From Verrucomicrobiota bacterium (GTDB taxonomy: Bacteria > Verrucomicrobiota > Verrucomicrobiia > Opitutales > Opitutaceae): DNA of 57,469 bases. The stretch's first letter is position 1. The number at the start of each line of letters is the position of its first letter. A program made the translations under genes and the position numbers. The stretch is taken from positions 1-57,469 of the forward strand of contig QNAI01000009.1 of assembly GCA_003641745.1 (NCBI GenBank). Direction: 5' to 3'. Shown here piece after piece: positions 1 to 8,698 of this stretch. Below the pieces are notes generated by a model, which was not told the DNA's origin, did not search any database, and worked only from the letters and a program-made list of their open reading frames with translations.

Positions 1-28
1 AACAGATTGGCACTTATGGACGTGGCGT

Positions 29-110
29 TTTTTCGGAGTTCAAGGCGCGAGGAAGGAGCGAATCCGTAGATTCGTGACTGACGAGCAACGCTGAAGTCGG
101 GAAAAAGACC
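29..110. repeat. Imperfect palindromic dispersed-repeat-like element
   Basis: Non-coding palindrome of about 80 bp. The centre is GAATC-CGTA-GATTC (60-73). The outer arms, a T-run followed by cggagttcaaggcg and cgctgaagtcgg followed by an A-run, are roughly complementary. From memory it resembles dispersed extragenic repeats with a GGCGCGAGGA core in other bacterial genomes, but no second copy was found in this window. The rest of 1-604 holds only the repeats listed next and no convincing gene. Confidence 0.4.
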
Positions 111-208
111 ATGTCTGTTCATTTATCCTATTTCCTCTCACTTTTTGACTCCATCTGTCTCATAAGGGTCCTTCCCATAAGTTACAATATGTGCGGCGGC
201 CTACACCA

Positions 209-252
209 GGTAGGGCGTGGCCGCCGGACGCGCCGTCCCATAGGCTGAGTCT
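209..252. repeat. Half copy of the 12,831-12,923 palindromic repeat
   Basis: The first 29 bases match the left arm of the palindrome at 12,831. The bases after it (ccataggctgag) are the reverse complement of the spacer next to the right arm there. This is therefore a solo right arm in inverted orientation without its partner. It lies in a non-coding stretch before the tandem repeat at 311-540. Confidence 0.7.
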
Positions 253-310
253 TTTCCCGATGTGCCTGCCTTCGGCCGCCCCTGCATGTCCCGGCGTAGC
301 ATTGTGAAGA

Positions 311-540
311 CGGAAGGACAGCCCTCCACAGGGAATCCAGCTGGGCGGTCGTGCTCCCGCGCGACCGCCCGGAGGCTTGGGCTCTGCGGCTGCCCGGAAG
401 GACAGCCCTCCACGAAAAGGGGAATGGAGGGTCGTGCTCCCGCGCGACCGCCCGGAGGCTTGGGCTCTGCGGCTGCCCGGAAGGACAGCCCTCCACGAAA
501 AGGGGAATGGAGGGTCGTGCTCCCGCGCGACCGCCCGAAG
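311..540. repeat. 83-bp tandem repeat, about 2.7 copies
   Basis: A unit containing ggacagccctccac, ggagggtcgtgctcccg and cgaccgcccggaggcttg recurs with a period of exactly 83 bp: equivalent A residues lie at 364, 447 and 530. The last two copies are nearly identical; the first, from about 311, is diverged in its middle. The unit holds a short inverted repeat, GGTCG/CGACC, around tgctcccgcg. Open frames across it on both strands are repeat artefacts, so it is read as intergenic structured DNA. Confidence 0.75.
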
Positions 541-604
541 CCCAAATACTAAAACAAACCGTAGTGTGCTACGTATTGTTTTCAGTCTTCAAACAGACCA
601 TCGC

Positions 605-2488
605 TCACGACAGGTCTTGGGAGTGCTTCCGGGACTTCGACAGGAGGAACGAAAAGTGAGCGCGCTGTTCCCACCCGATGCCAATCACGACCAGACCCGA
701 TCCGACGACAAGGATCACGAACCCCAGTTTGGCCAACTTCTTGGCCAGCCAGGAGTAGAACCCCATTTCGACCGGATTGCTGATGGCAATCCAGGTGTCC
801 GAACTCTGGTCGGCAACCGAGATGACGAAGGATCCTTCGGGCCTGAAAGTATTCAGATTCATAAACCTGGCGCCCGGTACCTTGCTGATAAGGGGGCCGA
901 CAATCTCTGCGGATTCAACTCCGATCAGGGTGAGGTGCTCCTGGTCGAGGGTGAAGGTTCCCGCAATCGTCATGCTGAGCATGGACAAATCCGGATTGAT
1001 CGGCTGGCTTCGAAAGTATCCCTCCTGACGAACGCCCTTTTCGGTGTATGAACCTTGGGGCGGGTCGATCGGTCTGGCATGCGTTTTCGGTGGAACGCCG
1101 CCCGGGATGAAACCGTGGGTCGAAAATCTGTCCGTGACCAATTGGATGGGCGGGCGGATGCTGACCGGCAGGATCGATCGGATGGTCGGGTCCGAAAGGA
1201 AATCCGCCAGTCGATCGGCGTCCGGGTAGGGGATATGGAGCATGGGCTGGTCACTCAGCTCTCCCGCATCGCCGGTGGCGATGAAGTTCCGGATATGGTT
1301 GATCTGGACGGGATGAACCCGGCGCAGGTCGGCCAGGTGATGACGTTCGCTCCAGAACGACCGGTAGAGAACTCCGGAGATCACGAGGATGACCCAGCAG
1401 GTGGCGAGGATCGCGGTTTTGGAGCGTTTCATCCCATCCTTCTTCAAATTCAGAAGCCCGGCCAGAGCTGCGGCAGTGGCGATGACGCCGATGGCGAGCA
1501 GGTCGCCATACCTTGAAGAGTACCCCAGCAGGAAACCACCCCGGGCATAGGCCAGGGCCGCCGTTTGAACCCAGGTCCAGACACCGAGTCCGATGACGAA
1601 GAGCATGGTGTTGGATCCCAATGAGGAAGAGCGTGCCTTCAGGGCGACGATCACGATCGGTGCGACCATCACAGGAGCGACAAGGAATAACGGGAAGGGC
1701 CAGGCGAGAAGGCCGGAGAGGGCGTGGAGGTAGGTCAGGACGGAATCGGGCCGGAGATGGTCATGCCAGGGTGCGGGGACCCTGAGCAGGAAGCCGGCCG
1801 CGAGAATGATGGCGGAAGCGATGCCGGTATAGGCGTCGCCCCGTGTCCATTGTCGGAGAATGATCGACTTGAATCCGAGCATGACGAGCACAACAACCGC
1901 TGACGCTGCGCCTGAGCCCATGCAGAAGAGGGTCGCGAATCCGGCGGCCTGGGCACCCCACCATCCGGGACTCAGTGGCCGGCGCACCAGACTGCCGTGG
2001 AGGTGCACCAGGGTGAAAAGGAGAAGAAAGTAAAACTGAGACTGAAATCCATGGACCGTGTTCTCCCAGCTGAAAGGCAGGGCGAAGAGAAGGGCGAGGA
2101 GCGCAATGAAAGCCGGTTTCTGCCAGCCTCGAAGCGATGGCGCCAGAAAACCCAGTAGCATGACGGCTCCGCCGGCATGTAGCAGGGCATTGGCGACCAT
2201 CTCGAGCCGCGCATCCCACTGACCGTTCAGCAGGTAAACCAGAAGTGCCCAAACCCGGGTGAAAAAGGGGCGGTGTTCATTGTGTGGAGCGAAAAGATCG
2301 CCCGGGGAAAGGGTGTCTTCCACCCAGGGCTTTATGAGCTCCGCTCCCTCGATGTCCCATTGATCCCAGTGTGGCACGTCGGACCCATGCGAGGCGATGA
2401 GCATGTACTTGCAGCCGAGGATGATCAGAAACAGTCCGAGCGGGATGAACAATGACTTCAAACGGGTCGGGTTGAATCGGATGCGCAT
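605..2488 (-). CDS. Polytopic membrane protein of unknown function (GT-C-like layout)
   Basis: A 627-residue integral membrane protein. An N-terminal hydrophobic segment is followed by an extracytoplasmic loop with acidic and aromatic motifs (HWDQWDIEGAEL, PHNEHRPFF), then about eight to ten hydrophobic helices, a non-membrane domain near residues 440-590 and a final helix. An acidic first outer loop is typical of GT-C glycosyltransferases that use polyprenyl-linked sugars, but no family is recognised, so that role is only an inference from layout and from glycosyltransferases nearby. ATG at 2488 puts the first helix close to the N-terminus; a GTG at 2551 would add 21 polar residues. It is a single minus-strand gene flanked by repeats. 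Confidence 0.7.
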   Translation of the reverse strand: MRIRFNPTRLKSLFIPLGLFLIILGCKYMLIASHGSDVPHWDQWDIEGAELIKPWVEDTLSPGDLFAPHNEHRPFFTRVWALLVYLLNGQWDARLEMVANALLHAGGAVMLLGFLAPSLRGWQKPAFIALLALLFALPFSWENTVHGFQSQFYFLLLFTLVHLHGSLVRRPLSPGWWGAQAAGFATLFCMGSGAASAVVVLVMLGFKSIILRQWTRGDAYTGIASAIILAAGFLLRVPAPWHDHLRPDSVLTYLHALSGLLAWPFPLFLVAPVMVAPIVIVALKARSSSLGSNTMLFVIGLGVWTWVQTAALAYARGGFLLGYSSRYGDLLAIGVIATAAALAGLLNLKKDGMKRSKTAILATCWVILVISGVLYRSFWSERHHLADLRRVHPVQINHIRNFIATGDAGELSDQPMLHIPYPDADRLADFLSDPTIRSILPVSIRPPIQLVTDRFSTHGFIPGGVPPKTHARPIDPPQGSYTEKGVRQEGYFRSQPINPDLSMLSMTIAGTFTLDQEHLTLIGVESAEIVGPLISKVPGARFMNLNTFRPEGSFVISVADQSSDTWIAISNPVEMGFYSWLAKKLAKLGFVILVVGSGLVVIGIGWEQRAHFSFLLSKSRKHSQDLS

Positions 2489-2782
2489 GCCGTGAAGGAG
2501 GGCCTTTTGAGTCGAAGGGGATTGAAACGAAGACGAGGACTTGAGTGGCACCCGATCAGAGAGTGCCCCGGAACGGAGGCATTGGATGAATCCGCCGGAG
2601 GCGGGTCAATCACCGAGAAAGGGTTAAAGCTCCAGAACGGACTTTGCCTCCGGATTTTTTGAGCAGAAGGACGCGAAGATCACCAAGAGAGGAAAGGATG
2701 GCAGAAGAGGTCAGCGATCTGAGAACTCTGACGTGTTTGGGCGTAGCGTGCGAAGCCTGAAGCCTTGTGCGAAGGACGGGTC

Positions 2783-3102
2783 CAAAAACCCCAGAGCCCT
2801 CATCCAAATCCCCTCCTGTAAATCCCGTTAATCCTGTCCAAAAAACCTCAGCACCCTGCCTCTGCGTCTCTGCGCGAGAAAACAACCTGCTCAAGCTTTC
2901 TCATGCTCTGTGCGGACGGTCCGGCATGTCACGGTGTATCCCGCCGGGCGGGAGGAGACGGACGGCCCGTCCCTACCTCTCGATCCGGAAAATCCTGTCC
3001 AAGAAACCTCAGCCCCCAATCTCTTCGTGTCCTTTGCGTCCTTCTGTTCAAAAAACCCCAGAGCCCTTATCCAAATCCCCTCCTGTAAATCCTGCTCTGC
3101 TC
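2783..3102. repeat. Cluster of diverged direct repeats in a gene-free stretch
   Basis: The 583 bp between 2552 and 3134 carry no credible gene. About 43 bp beginning aaaaaccccagagccct recur at about 2783 and 3051 with few differences. A second pair begins aatcctgtcca at about 2830 and 2990, followed by text of the type cctctgcgtctctgcg and ttcgtgtcctttgcgtcc. Between them, 2940-2980 holds a GC-rich segment (ccgccgggcgggaggag, acggcccgtccctacc) reminiscent of the palindrome family at 12,831. Such strings are common dispersed repeats in environmental genomes (recollection, not checked). Confidence 0.6.
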
Positions 3103-3134
3103 ACCGCAGTGAAAGGACTTATTTGGAGCTTTCG

Positions 3135-3974
3135 CTAGCCTTGCCGGGCTCGGCCAAAGGGCTTTGAGGACAAAACTCGAATCAGGTTCACCCACTTTTT
3201 TCGTCGGTTTTCAGTTCGCGGTATGAATCCGCGCCACCAGCTCCGAGTTTCGAATCGGACATAATAGAGGTAGGCCTCGATCCACCGGGGATGGATCGCA
3301 CCCAGGTGTCGGCGGGAAATGGAGAAAATCTCGCGGAAGGCGCCTGTGCGATCGGAGCGGGTCTTCGTCTCAGGATAGTCGCGCGATTGGGCGAGCGGCA
3401 CTTCCAGGTGCAGGAATCGACCGCCGGCCCGGGCGATCCGGATCCAGTATTCGTAGTCCAGCGCCGAGTGGAGTGACTCATCGAGCAATCCTGCCTGGTG
3501 CTGGGTTTCACGGCGCCAGAAAGCAGCCGGCTGGCAGATGTAGCAATCGCCGAAGAAGGTGGCCTCATCAAATGCCCGGGTGGGGTAGACCCCGACACCG
3601 CAGCCGGATTCATCGATCAGTTCGGCATCTCCATAGATGACGTCGACCGTCGGATTCGAGGCGAATGCGTTGGCCACGGTCTGAAGCGCTCCGGGGAGCA
3701 GCGCATCATCGCTGTTGAGATAGCCGAGAATGGCGCCCCGTGAGCGGCGGATACCGGCATTGATGGCTGCGGCCTGGCCGTCATCGGGTCCGGAAGACCA
3801 GACGATGCGGTCACCGTAGCTTTTCAGGACCTCGACACTTCCGTCGGTTGAACCGCCGTCCATCACGAGGTATTCGAGGTTCGGGTATTTCTGGTTCAGG
3901 ACACTGTCAATGCACGCCCTGAGGAAGCGGGCCTGCTGGAATGACGGCGTGATGATGGTGATGAGTGGCTCCAT
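3135..3974 (-). CDS. Glycosyltransferase family 2
   Basis: A 279-residue GT-A-fold transferase. The nucleotide-sugar site is visible at the N-terminus (ITIITPSFQQARFLRACIDS, then MDGGSTDGS) and the metal-binding acidic motif is YLNSDDALLPG near residue 90. There are no membrane segments, so it is cytosolic or peripheral. ATG at 3974 gives the canonical GT2 start. It is divergent from hldA with a 297-bp gap containing two inverted copies of the AATTNNTCAANGTGC motif, one pointing at each gene. It probably adds a sugar during surface glycan assembly; donor and acceptor cannot be read from sequence. Confidence 0.88.
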   Translation of the reverse strand: MEPLITIITPSFQQARFLRACIDSVLNQKYPNLEYLVMDGGSTDGSVEVLKSYGDRIVWSSGPDDGQAAAINAGIRRSRGAILGYLNSDDALLPGALQTVANAFASNPTVDVIYGDAELIDESGCGVGVYPTRAFDEATFFGDCYICQPAAFWRRETQHQAGLLDESLHSALDYEYWIRIARAGGRFLHLEVPLAQSRDYPETKTRSDRTGAFREIFSISRRHLGAIHPRWIEAYLYYVRFETRSWWRGFIPRTENRRKKWVNLIRVLSSKPFGRARQG

Positions 3975-4123
3975 CGGAAAAGGATGCTGACTTTCGGGCG
4001 AGGGCAGTCTTTGGGCAATACTTTGTACCGTCCCGGGGGAGCAATGGCGCTGACGGGTGCCAATTTTTTCCTCGGTTTGCCCTCGCGAATTCCGGTAGGA
4101 TCACCTCCGTATCTCATTTCAAG

Positions 4124-4140
4124 GCACTTTGATAAATTGA
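4124..4140 (-). promoter_or_regulatory. AATTNNTCAANGTGC motif, copy 1
   Basis: On the minus strand this reads CAATTTATCAAAGTGCC and points at the GT2 gene starting at 3974, about 150 bp away. With the copy at 4197-4214 it forms a 17-bp inverted repeat with two mismatches. The function is unknown; promoter or operator is a guess from position. Confidence 0.4.
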
Positions 4141-4196
4141 AAAATCCGTCGAAGGTGCCTGCCCGAGGCCCAAATCCTTACCGCGCTGACAGTTTC

Positions 4197-4214
4197 CAGT
4201 TAATCAAAGTGCCC
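4197..4214 (+). promoter_or_regulatory. AATTNNTCAANGTGC motif, copy 2
   Basis: Reads CAGTTAATCAAAGTGCCC, one mismatch from the consensus, 57 bp upstream of the hldA start. It is the inverted partner of the site at 4124-4140, so the divergent intergenic region has a symmetric pair separated by about 56 bp. Confidence 0.4.
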
Positions 4215-4221
4215 TTACCTG

Positions 4222-4299
4222 ATGTTTCCGAATGACCGAGTGACCGCAGTCCGGTCGGAGGTCTTACGCTTATGGCGCCTGACGCAAATGCTCAACTGA
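4222..4299 (+). other. Possible 25-codon leader ORF overlapping the hldA start
   Basis: An ATG seven bases after the motif copy at 4197-4214 opens a 25-codon frame that stops inside hldA, out of frame with it. Its position after the motif is like that of the tolC-like and cysJ-like starts. It may be a translated leader or chance; the peptide resembles nothing recognised. Confidence 0.15.
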
Positions 4300-5282
4300 T
4301 TGAACTCCTCCACCGGTTCGCGGGAAAACGCCTGTTGGTGATCGGGGACGTCATGCTCGACCGATACGTCTCCGGCAAGGTGGACCGGATCAATCCCGAG
4401 GCCCCGGTTCCGATCCTCCTGGCGGAGTCAGAACGCACGTCGGCCGGCGGGGCCGGTAACACCGCCAAGAACGCGTCGGCACTGGGTGCGGAAACCACCT
4501 TGGTGGCTGTGACCGGAGCAGATGCGTCGGCCGACGACCTGAAGGCTGCCGGCGAACGGGAAGGCTACCGTTCGGTGCTGATCGAAGACCCTGGCCGCCG
4601 GACAACCGAGAAGCGCCGCTACCTGATCCACAGTCAGCAGATGCTCCGTGTGGATGAGGAGGATACCGGGGCAATCGGGAGTGCGGTCGAGGCTCGGGTC
4701 ATCGAAGCCATAGAGGCCGAGGTCAGCCGGGTCGATGCGATCCTGGTCTCGGATTACGCCAAAGGGGTCATCACCAAAGGGGTGGCGGCGGCCATCATGC
4801 GGGCGAAGGAGGCCCACGGTTTTCTGGTCCTGGCGGACATCAAACCACCGAGCATCGGGCATTTTATCGGGGCAACCGCAATTTCGCCAAACCTGCAGGA
4901 GGCGCATGAATACCTCGGGCTGAACCGATTGCATGCCGACTGCAGCCGGGAGGAACTGGCATCTCGGTTGCATGAGCGATTCAAGGTCGACGTCTTTCTG
5001 ACCCTGAGTGAAGACGGCGTTTTTGTCTGGAGCCGGGAAACCCCGGGGCGGCATGTTCCCCAGGCGCACCGGGTCGAAGTGGCCGACACCTCGGGTTGCG
5101 GCGACACCGCGGCCGTCGTCCTGATCCTGGCCAAACTCTGCGGGGCGAGCGACACCGAAGCGGCCGAACTCGCCAACGCGGCGGGTGCGGTCATTGCCTC
5201 GAAGGTCGGCGCGACCGCATTGACCCTGCAGGAGTTGATCGAAGCCCTGACCCACGATTCGAATCTTGGAACCGAAGCGTAA
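4272..5282 (+). CDS. hldA: D-glycero-beta-D-manno-heptose-7-phosphate kinase (RfaE domain I)
   Basis: A PfkB-family sugar kinase of 336 residues, the length of the kinase half of HldE. It phosphorylates heptose 7-phosphate at C1 in ADP-L-glycero-D-manno-heptose synthesis for LPS inner core. Visible features are the N-terminal substrate region (VIGDVMLDRYVSGKVDRINP), the AGGAGNTAKNASALGA glycine-rich lid motif and the catalytic PfkB signature DTSGCGDTAA near residue 275. It overlaps gmhB by 17 bp, and hldC follows, so the three consecutive steps form one unit. The isomerase GmhA and the epimerase HldD are not in the window. ATG at 4272 fits the family start. Confidence 0.9.
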   Translation: MAPDANAQLIELLHRFAGKRLLVIGDVMLDRYVSGKVDRINPEAPVPILLAESERTSAGGAGNTAKNASALGAETTLVAVTGADASADDLKAAGEREGYRSVLIEDPGRRTTEKRRYLIHSQQMLRVDEEDTGAIGSAVEARVIEAIEAEVSRVDAILVSDYAKGVITKGVAAAIMRAKEAHGFLVLADIKPPSIGHFIGATAISPNLQEAHEYLGLNRLHADCSREELASRLHERFKVDVFLTLSEDGVFVWSRETPGRHVPQAHRVEVADTSGCGDTAAVVLILAKLCGASDTEAAELANAAGAVIASKVGATALTLQELIEALTHDSNLGTEA

Positions 5283-5808
5283 GACGATTTTCCTGGATCG
5301 TGACGGCACGATCAATGTGGATACGGGCGCGGTCCATGATATTGGCGACTGGGCGTTCACCGAAGGCGCGGTCGAGGCATTGGGGATCCTGCAGCAGGCG
5401 GGCTACGCTCTGGCGGTGGTGACCAACCAGGCGGCGTTGGCGGACGGGCGCACGTCAGAGGAGAAGGTGGGCGCCATCCACGAACGTATGCTCCATGACT
5501 TGGAGCGGGTCGGAGTCCGGATCGATAGTATCGCCTATTGCCCTCATGCCGCGGATGCCGGATGCCTCTGCCGTAAACCGCGCCCGGGACTCCTGGATAC
5601 GATTGAGGATGCACTCGGTTCGATCGACCGCAAAGGGAGTTGGATGATCGGTGACAAGGAGTCCGATGTCGGATTTGGTCGGAACATCGGGGTGCAAACG
5701 AGCTTGATCCGGAGCCGCTACTGGGATTCGGATACGCTGACGGAAAAACCCGATCGGATAGTGGATTCGCTCCTGGAGTTTGCCCGATTCATCAGCCCAC
5801 CCTCATGA
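5266..5808 (+). CDS. gmhB: D-glycero-beta-D-manno-heptose-1,7-bisphosphate 7-phosphatase
   Basis: A 180-residue HAD phosphatase that removes the C7 phosphate from heptose 1,7-bisphosphate, between the HldA and HldC steps. Motif I is FLDRDGTINVD, with the two catalytic aspartates near the N-terminus; the T/S motif is VVTNQAAL; motif IV is MIGDKESDV. The zinc-binding loop typical of GmhB is present (CPHAADAGCLCRKP). The only start giving a complete motif I is TTG at 5266, which overlaps the end of hldA by 17 bp; its stop overlaps the hldC ATG. This arrangement implies translational coupling. Confidence 0.9.
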   Translation: MEPKRKTIFLDRDGTINVDTGAVHDIGDWAFTEGAVEALGILQQAGYALAVVTNQAALADGRTSEEKVGAIHERMLHDLERVGVRIDSIAYCPHAADAGCLCRKPRPGLLDTIEDALGSIDRKGSWMIGDKESDVGFGRNIGVQTSLIRSRYWDSDTLTEKPDRIVDSLLEFARFISPPS

Positions 5809-6326
5809 CATTTGATTCCACCAACTGGCGAACGGAAAAGATCATCGACCCCGATGAAGCGTCTGCGGTCGCGGAACGGTTGCGGGCCGAGGGCAAACGA
5901 CTGGTGACCACGAACGGATCCTTCGACCTGCTGCATGCCGGCCACCTCGACCAACTCGAGGAAGCGAAGGCACAGGGCGATTTTCTTTTCGTTGGGATCA
6001 ATACCGATTCCGCGGTGACGGCCGCCAAGGGATCGAGTCGCCCGTTGTTGCCGGAGCAGGCCCGGGCGGCCATGCTGGCGGCTTTGACCTGCGTTGATTT
6101 CGTGGTGATCATGCCGGGAAGTTATGCGGAGGAACCGATGCGTTCGCTGCTGGAGACGGTCCGTCCGCAGGTGCACGTGAATGGTCCGGATTACGGGAAA
6201 CCGGAGACCTGGACGGAATGGCCGGTTATGGAACGCATCGGCACCTCGGGCCATACCATACGCCGACGCAACGATATCTCGACCTCGGCCCTGGTGGAGC
6301 GGATCCGGAGCGAAGGAAACCCTTAA
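5805..6326 (+). CDS. hldC: D-glycero-beta-D-manno-heptose 1-phosphate adenylyltransferase (RfaE domain II)
   Basis: A 173-residue nucleotidyltransferase of the HIGH superfamily that makes ADP-heptose from heptose 1-phosphate and ATP. The fold signature is TTNGSFDLLHAGHLDQLEEA (HAGH as HxGH) near residues 40-60, followed by GINTDSAV. The C-terminal region has RRRNDISTSALVERI, equivalent to the conserved STT/STS loop. It starts with ATG overlapping the gmhB stop (ATGA). In enterobacteria this domain is fused to the kinase as HldE; here the enzyme is split with gmhB between the halves. Confidence 0.9.
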   Translation: MTFDSTNWRTEKIIDPDEASAVAERLRAEGKRLVTTNGSFDLLHAGHLDQLEEAKAQGDFLFVGINTDSAVTAAKGSSRPLLPEQARAAMLAALTCVDFVVIMPGSYAEEPMRSLLETVRPQVHVNGPDYGKPETWTEWPVMERIGTSGHTIRRRNDISTSALVERIRSEGNP

Positions 6327-6374
6327 GAGGTTGCACCTCCGGGCCGCTACGAATCGGTTTCGAGTGCAGGCGTG

Positions 6375-7547
6375 ATGTTCTCCAAAATCATTTCCCGGTT
6401 CAGAGGCCGCTGCATCGTTGCGGTTGACTTGGTGCGGTTGCTTCCCGGGGGTGAGAATGGTGGGGTCAAACCCGCAGTCTTTTCCTTCCTCGAGTGGATG
6501 GGCAGGCGGGAAAGGCAACGGATAACCTTCATCTTCGTCGCCAACGAGGCGACGAGAGACGAAGTTCATCGGTTGGTTCGCCCGGGTGATCGGATCTGGT
6601 GCAGCCACCGGACGACGGCGGATCCGGATCCGGATCCGGGAATGGGACCGGATGCGGTCGATACGGAACGTCTCCTGGGTGCGGGGGTCGATCTGCTCTA
6701 TAATCCCTTTGGTCCGGATCGGTTGGGCGGCGGGAGAATCCGCTTCATCAGCCTGCTTATCGATCTCCTGCACCGCGAGGTTCCCGAAGCTCTACCGCGC
6801 GAAGAGATCAACCATCGGGAACAGTTTTTTGCCGATGCCTGCGCCCGGGCCACGGCTATACAAGTGATTTCGGATGATGTCGGCGATCGACTGGTGGCGG
6901 CCTATGGACTTAAGCGGAGTCGGCTGTTCAGGACCTACCTGCCCCTGCAGCAGAGTGATGCGCCGCAACTTGCGGCCGGTGGCCGGGCTGCGGGTGACGG
7001 TCGCTTCTTCATCTATCCCGCCAATTTCTGGCCGCACAAGAATCACCTGCGGCTGCTGGAGGCGTTCCGTCTGTTTCTCGACGCGGTTCCCGAACGGAGC
7101 GATGTCTGGTCGTTGGTATTGACGGGTGCCGGTAGGACCGCAGGCGATGACGTCGACTGCGCCATTCAGGAGCAGGGACTCGCCGGGCGCGTTATCCGAG
7201 CCGGTTATCTGGAGCGTGCGGATTACCTGGCCACCATTCGCTCTTCTGCCGGGTTGATTTATCCCTCTCTGAACGAGGGATTCGGGATTCCGATCCTGGA
7301 GGCGCAGCAGGCCGGGGTTCCGGTGGCCTGTTCAAACCTGAGTTCACTGCCGGAAGTAGCGGGAGCGGGTGCTTTGTTTTTCGATCCCGGAAATCCCCGG
7401 GACATTGCGAACGCCATGAATGCGATTGCCGAAACGGGACCGGTAGCCAACCGGGTGCGCGAACTCGGCTATGAAAACCTCTCGCGATTCGATTTCGAGA
7501 CGGAAGCCGGGCGCTTTTCGGACCGACTGATATCGGTCGCCCGTTGA
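6375..7547 (+). CDS. Glycosyltransferase group 1 (GT4, GT-B fold)
   Basis: A 390-residue soluble GT-B transferase. The C-terminal Rossmann half is clear: FIYPANFWPHKNHLRLLEAF, then a typical nucleotide-sugar pocket (SLNEGFGIPILEAQQAGVPV near residue 300) containing the GT4 E-x7-E element. The N-terminal half contains DLVRLLPGGENGGVKP, the acceptor-side glycine loop. ATG at 6375 is chosen over the GTG one codon upstream. It lies 48 bp after hldC on the same strand, so it may act on a heptose-containing core, but the acceptor is unknown. Confidence 0.87.
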   Translation: MFSKIISRFRGRCIVAVDLVRLLPGGENGGVKPAVFSFLEWMGRRERQRITFIFVANEATRDEVHRLVRPGDRIWCSHRTTADPDPDPGMGPDAVDTERLLGAGVDLLYNPFGPDRLGGGRIRFISLLIDLLHREVPEALPREEINHREQFFADACARATAIQVISDDVGDRLVAAYGLKRSRLFRTYLPLQQSDAPQLAAGGRAAGDGRFFIYPANFWPHKNHLRLLEAFRLFLDAVPERSDVWSLVLTGAGRTAGDDVDCAIQEQGLAGRVIRAGYLERADYLATIRSSAGLIYPSLNEGFGIPILEAQQAGVPVACSNLSSLPEVAGAGALFFDPGNPRDIANAMNAIAETGPVANRVRELGYENLSRFDFETEAGRFSDRLISVAR

Positions 7548-7573
7548 TACCGGGTGCGGGACAGGTGCAGAAC

Positions 7574-8530
7574 TCAACGCGTCAGGCGATTGATCCGGTC
7601 CTCTATCTCGAACAGGCGCGCGTTCGCCTGCTCAAGAAGCTTCCGGTTGACGGAAATAAGGTCAGTCACGATTCCGATGACCAGGAGAAGAAATCCCAGT
7701 CCCATCAGAAACGCCGCCAGAACGACCGACTGGATCTTGCCCTGTCCTTGTCCGATCACGAAGTAATAGAAAAACCGGAGGCCCAGGATAAACCCGGGAA
7801 GAAAGGTCAATGCGCTCAGAAGAGAGAAGAACCGCAAAGGTCGGTAGACGATGAAGACCCTCAGAATGGTGGCGATCGATCGACGGACGTAGTCGGGGAT
7901 GTTCCGGACCAGGCGTGACTCCCGGGTCGGGTTGTTCACCCGGATTGGCACCGAGGCGATCGCCATGTGCTTCTGGCCGGCCTGAATGACAGTTTCCAGG
8001 GTGTAGGTGTATTCGTTGAACACGTTCAGGCGCATGGCGGCGCGGCGTGAAAAGGCACGGAACCCACTGGGTGCGTCCCTGACCTCGGTTTGGCTGAAGA
8101 ACCGGACGGCGGCGCTGCCGAGGCGCTGGAGGACCTTCTTGATCGGACTGAAATGCTCGATTGATTCGATGGGGCGCTCGCCGATCACGATGTCGGCCTC
8201 GCCCAGCAGGATCGGGGCGATCAGGGCGGGGATGTCGTCAGCGCAGTACTGGTTGTCGGCATCGGTGTTGACGATGATGTCCGCGCCCAGCCCGAGGGCA
8301 TGTTCGATCCCGGCCGAGAAGGCGCGGGCCAGCCCCTGGTTGCGGGGCAGCCGCAGGACATGATCGGTGCCTGACCGTCTGGCGACCCGGGAGGTTTCAT
8401 CGCCGCTCCCATCGTCGATGACCATGATCTCCACTTGGTCCACCCCTTCGATCGCGCGGGGAATCGCAGCCAGCGTCTCCGGGAGAGTCGCCTCCTCGTT
8501 GAAGCAGGGGATTTGCACTATGAGTTTCAT
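7574..8530 (-). CDS. Family 2 glycosyltransferase with C-terminal membrane helices (DPM1/GtrB-like)
   Basis: A 318-residue polyprenyl-phosphate sugar transferase type. The GT2 core begins QIPCFNEEATLPETL, with VIDDGSGDET and the metal-binding NTDADNQY; the C-terminal third has two hydrophobic helices (about residues 230-290) and ends in a charged coiled segment. Such enzymes load a sugar on undecaprenyl phosphate for transfer outside the membrane. ATG at 8530 puts the core strand at residue 2; an ATG at 8557 would add nine basic residues. It is convergent with the upstream GT4 gene. Confidence 0.85.
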   Translation of the reverse strand: MKLIVQIPCFNEEATLPETLAAIPRAIEGVDQVEIMVIDDGSGDETSRVARRSGTDHVLRLPRNQGLARAFSAGIEHALGLGADIIVNTDADNQYCADDIPALIAPILLGEADIVIGERPIESIEHFSPIKKVLQRLGSAAVRFFSQTEVRDAPSGFRAFSRRAAMRLNVFNEYTYTLETVIQAGQKHMAIASVPIRVNNPTRESRLVRNIPDYVRRSIATILRVFIVYRPLRFFSLLSALTFLPGFILGLRFFYYFVIGQGQGKIQSVVLAAFLMGLGFLLLVIGIVTDLISVNRKLLEQANARLFEIEDRINRLTR

Positions 8531-8698
8531 CGGTCGCCGCCCAAAGATTACGCGCATCCGATCGGTTCACGAAATCGCACGGGAGTCAACTTTGTGATCC
8601 TGCCAGATCAGTCTCGACAGGTGTGGCGCCCGAAAAAGCGTTTACAAGCATTCAATCCTCTCTCTACATGTCACTTTCTGTAGCCCGTACGTCGCATC

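Noticed and set aside
311-540. CRISPR array
   Set aside because: The 83-bp units are contiguous, without unique spacers of constant length, and no cas gene is present.
201-1051. Overlapping frames in the 83-bp repeat array
   Set aside because: They repeat because the DNA repeats with a period not divisible by three, and occur in several frames at once; no protein family is recognised.
4124-4214. Sigma-54 promoter reading of the reversed motif (GGCAC-TTTGAT)
   Set aside because: The required GG-N10-GC spacing is not met: ten bases after GG there is TA or AA, not GC.
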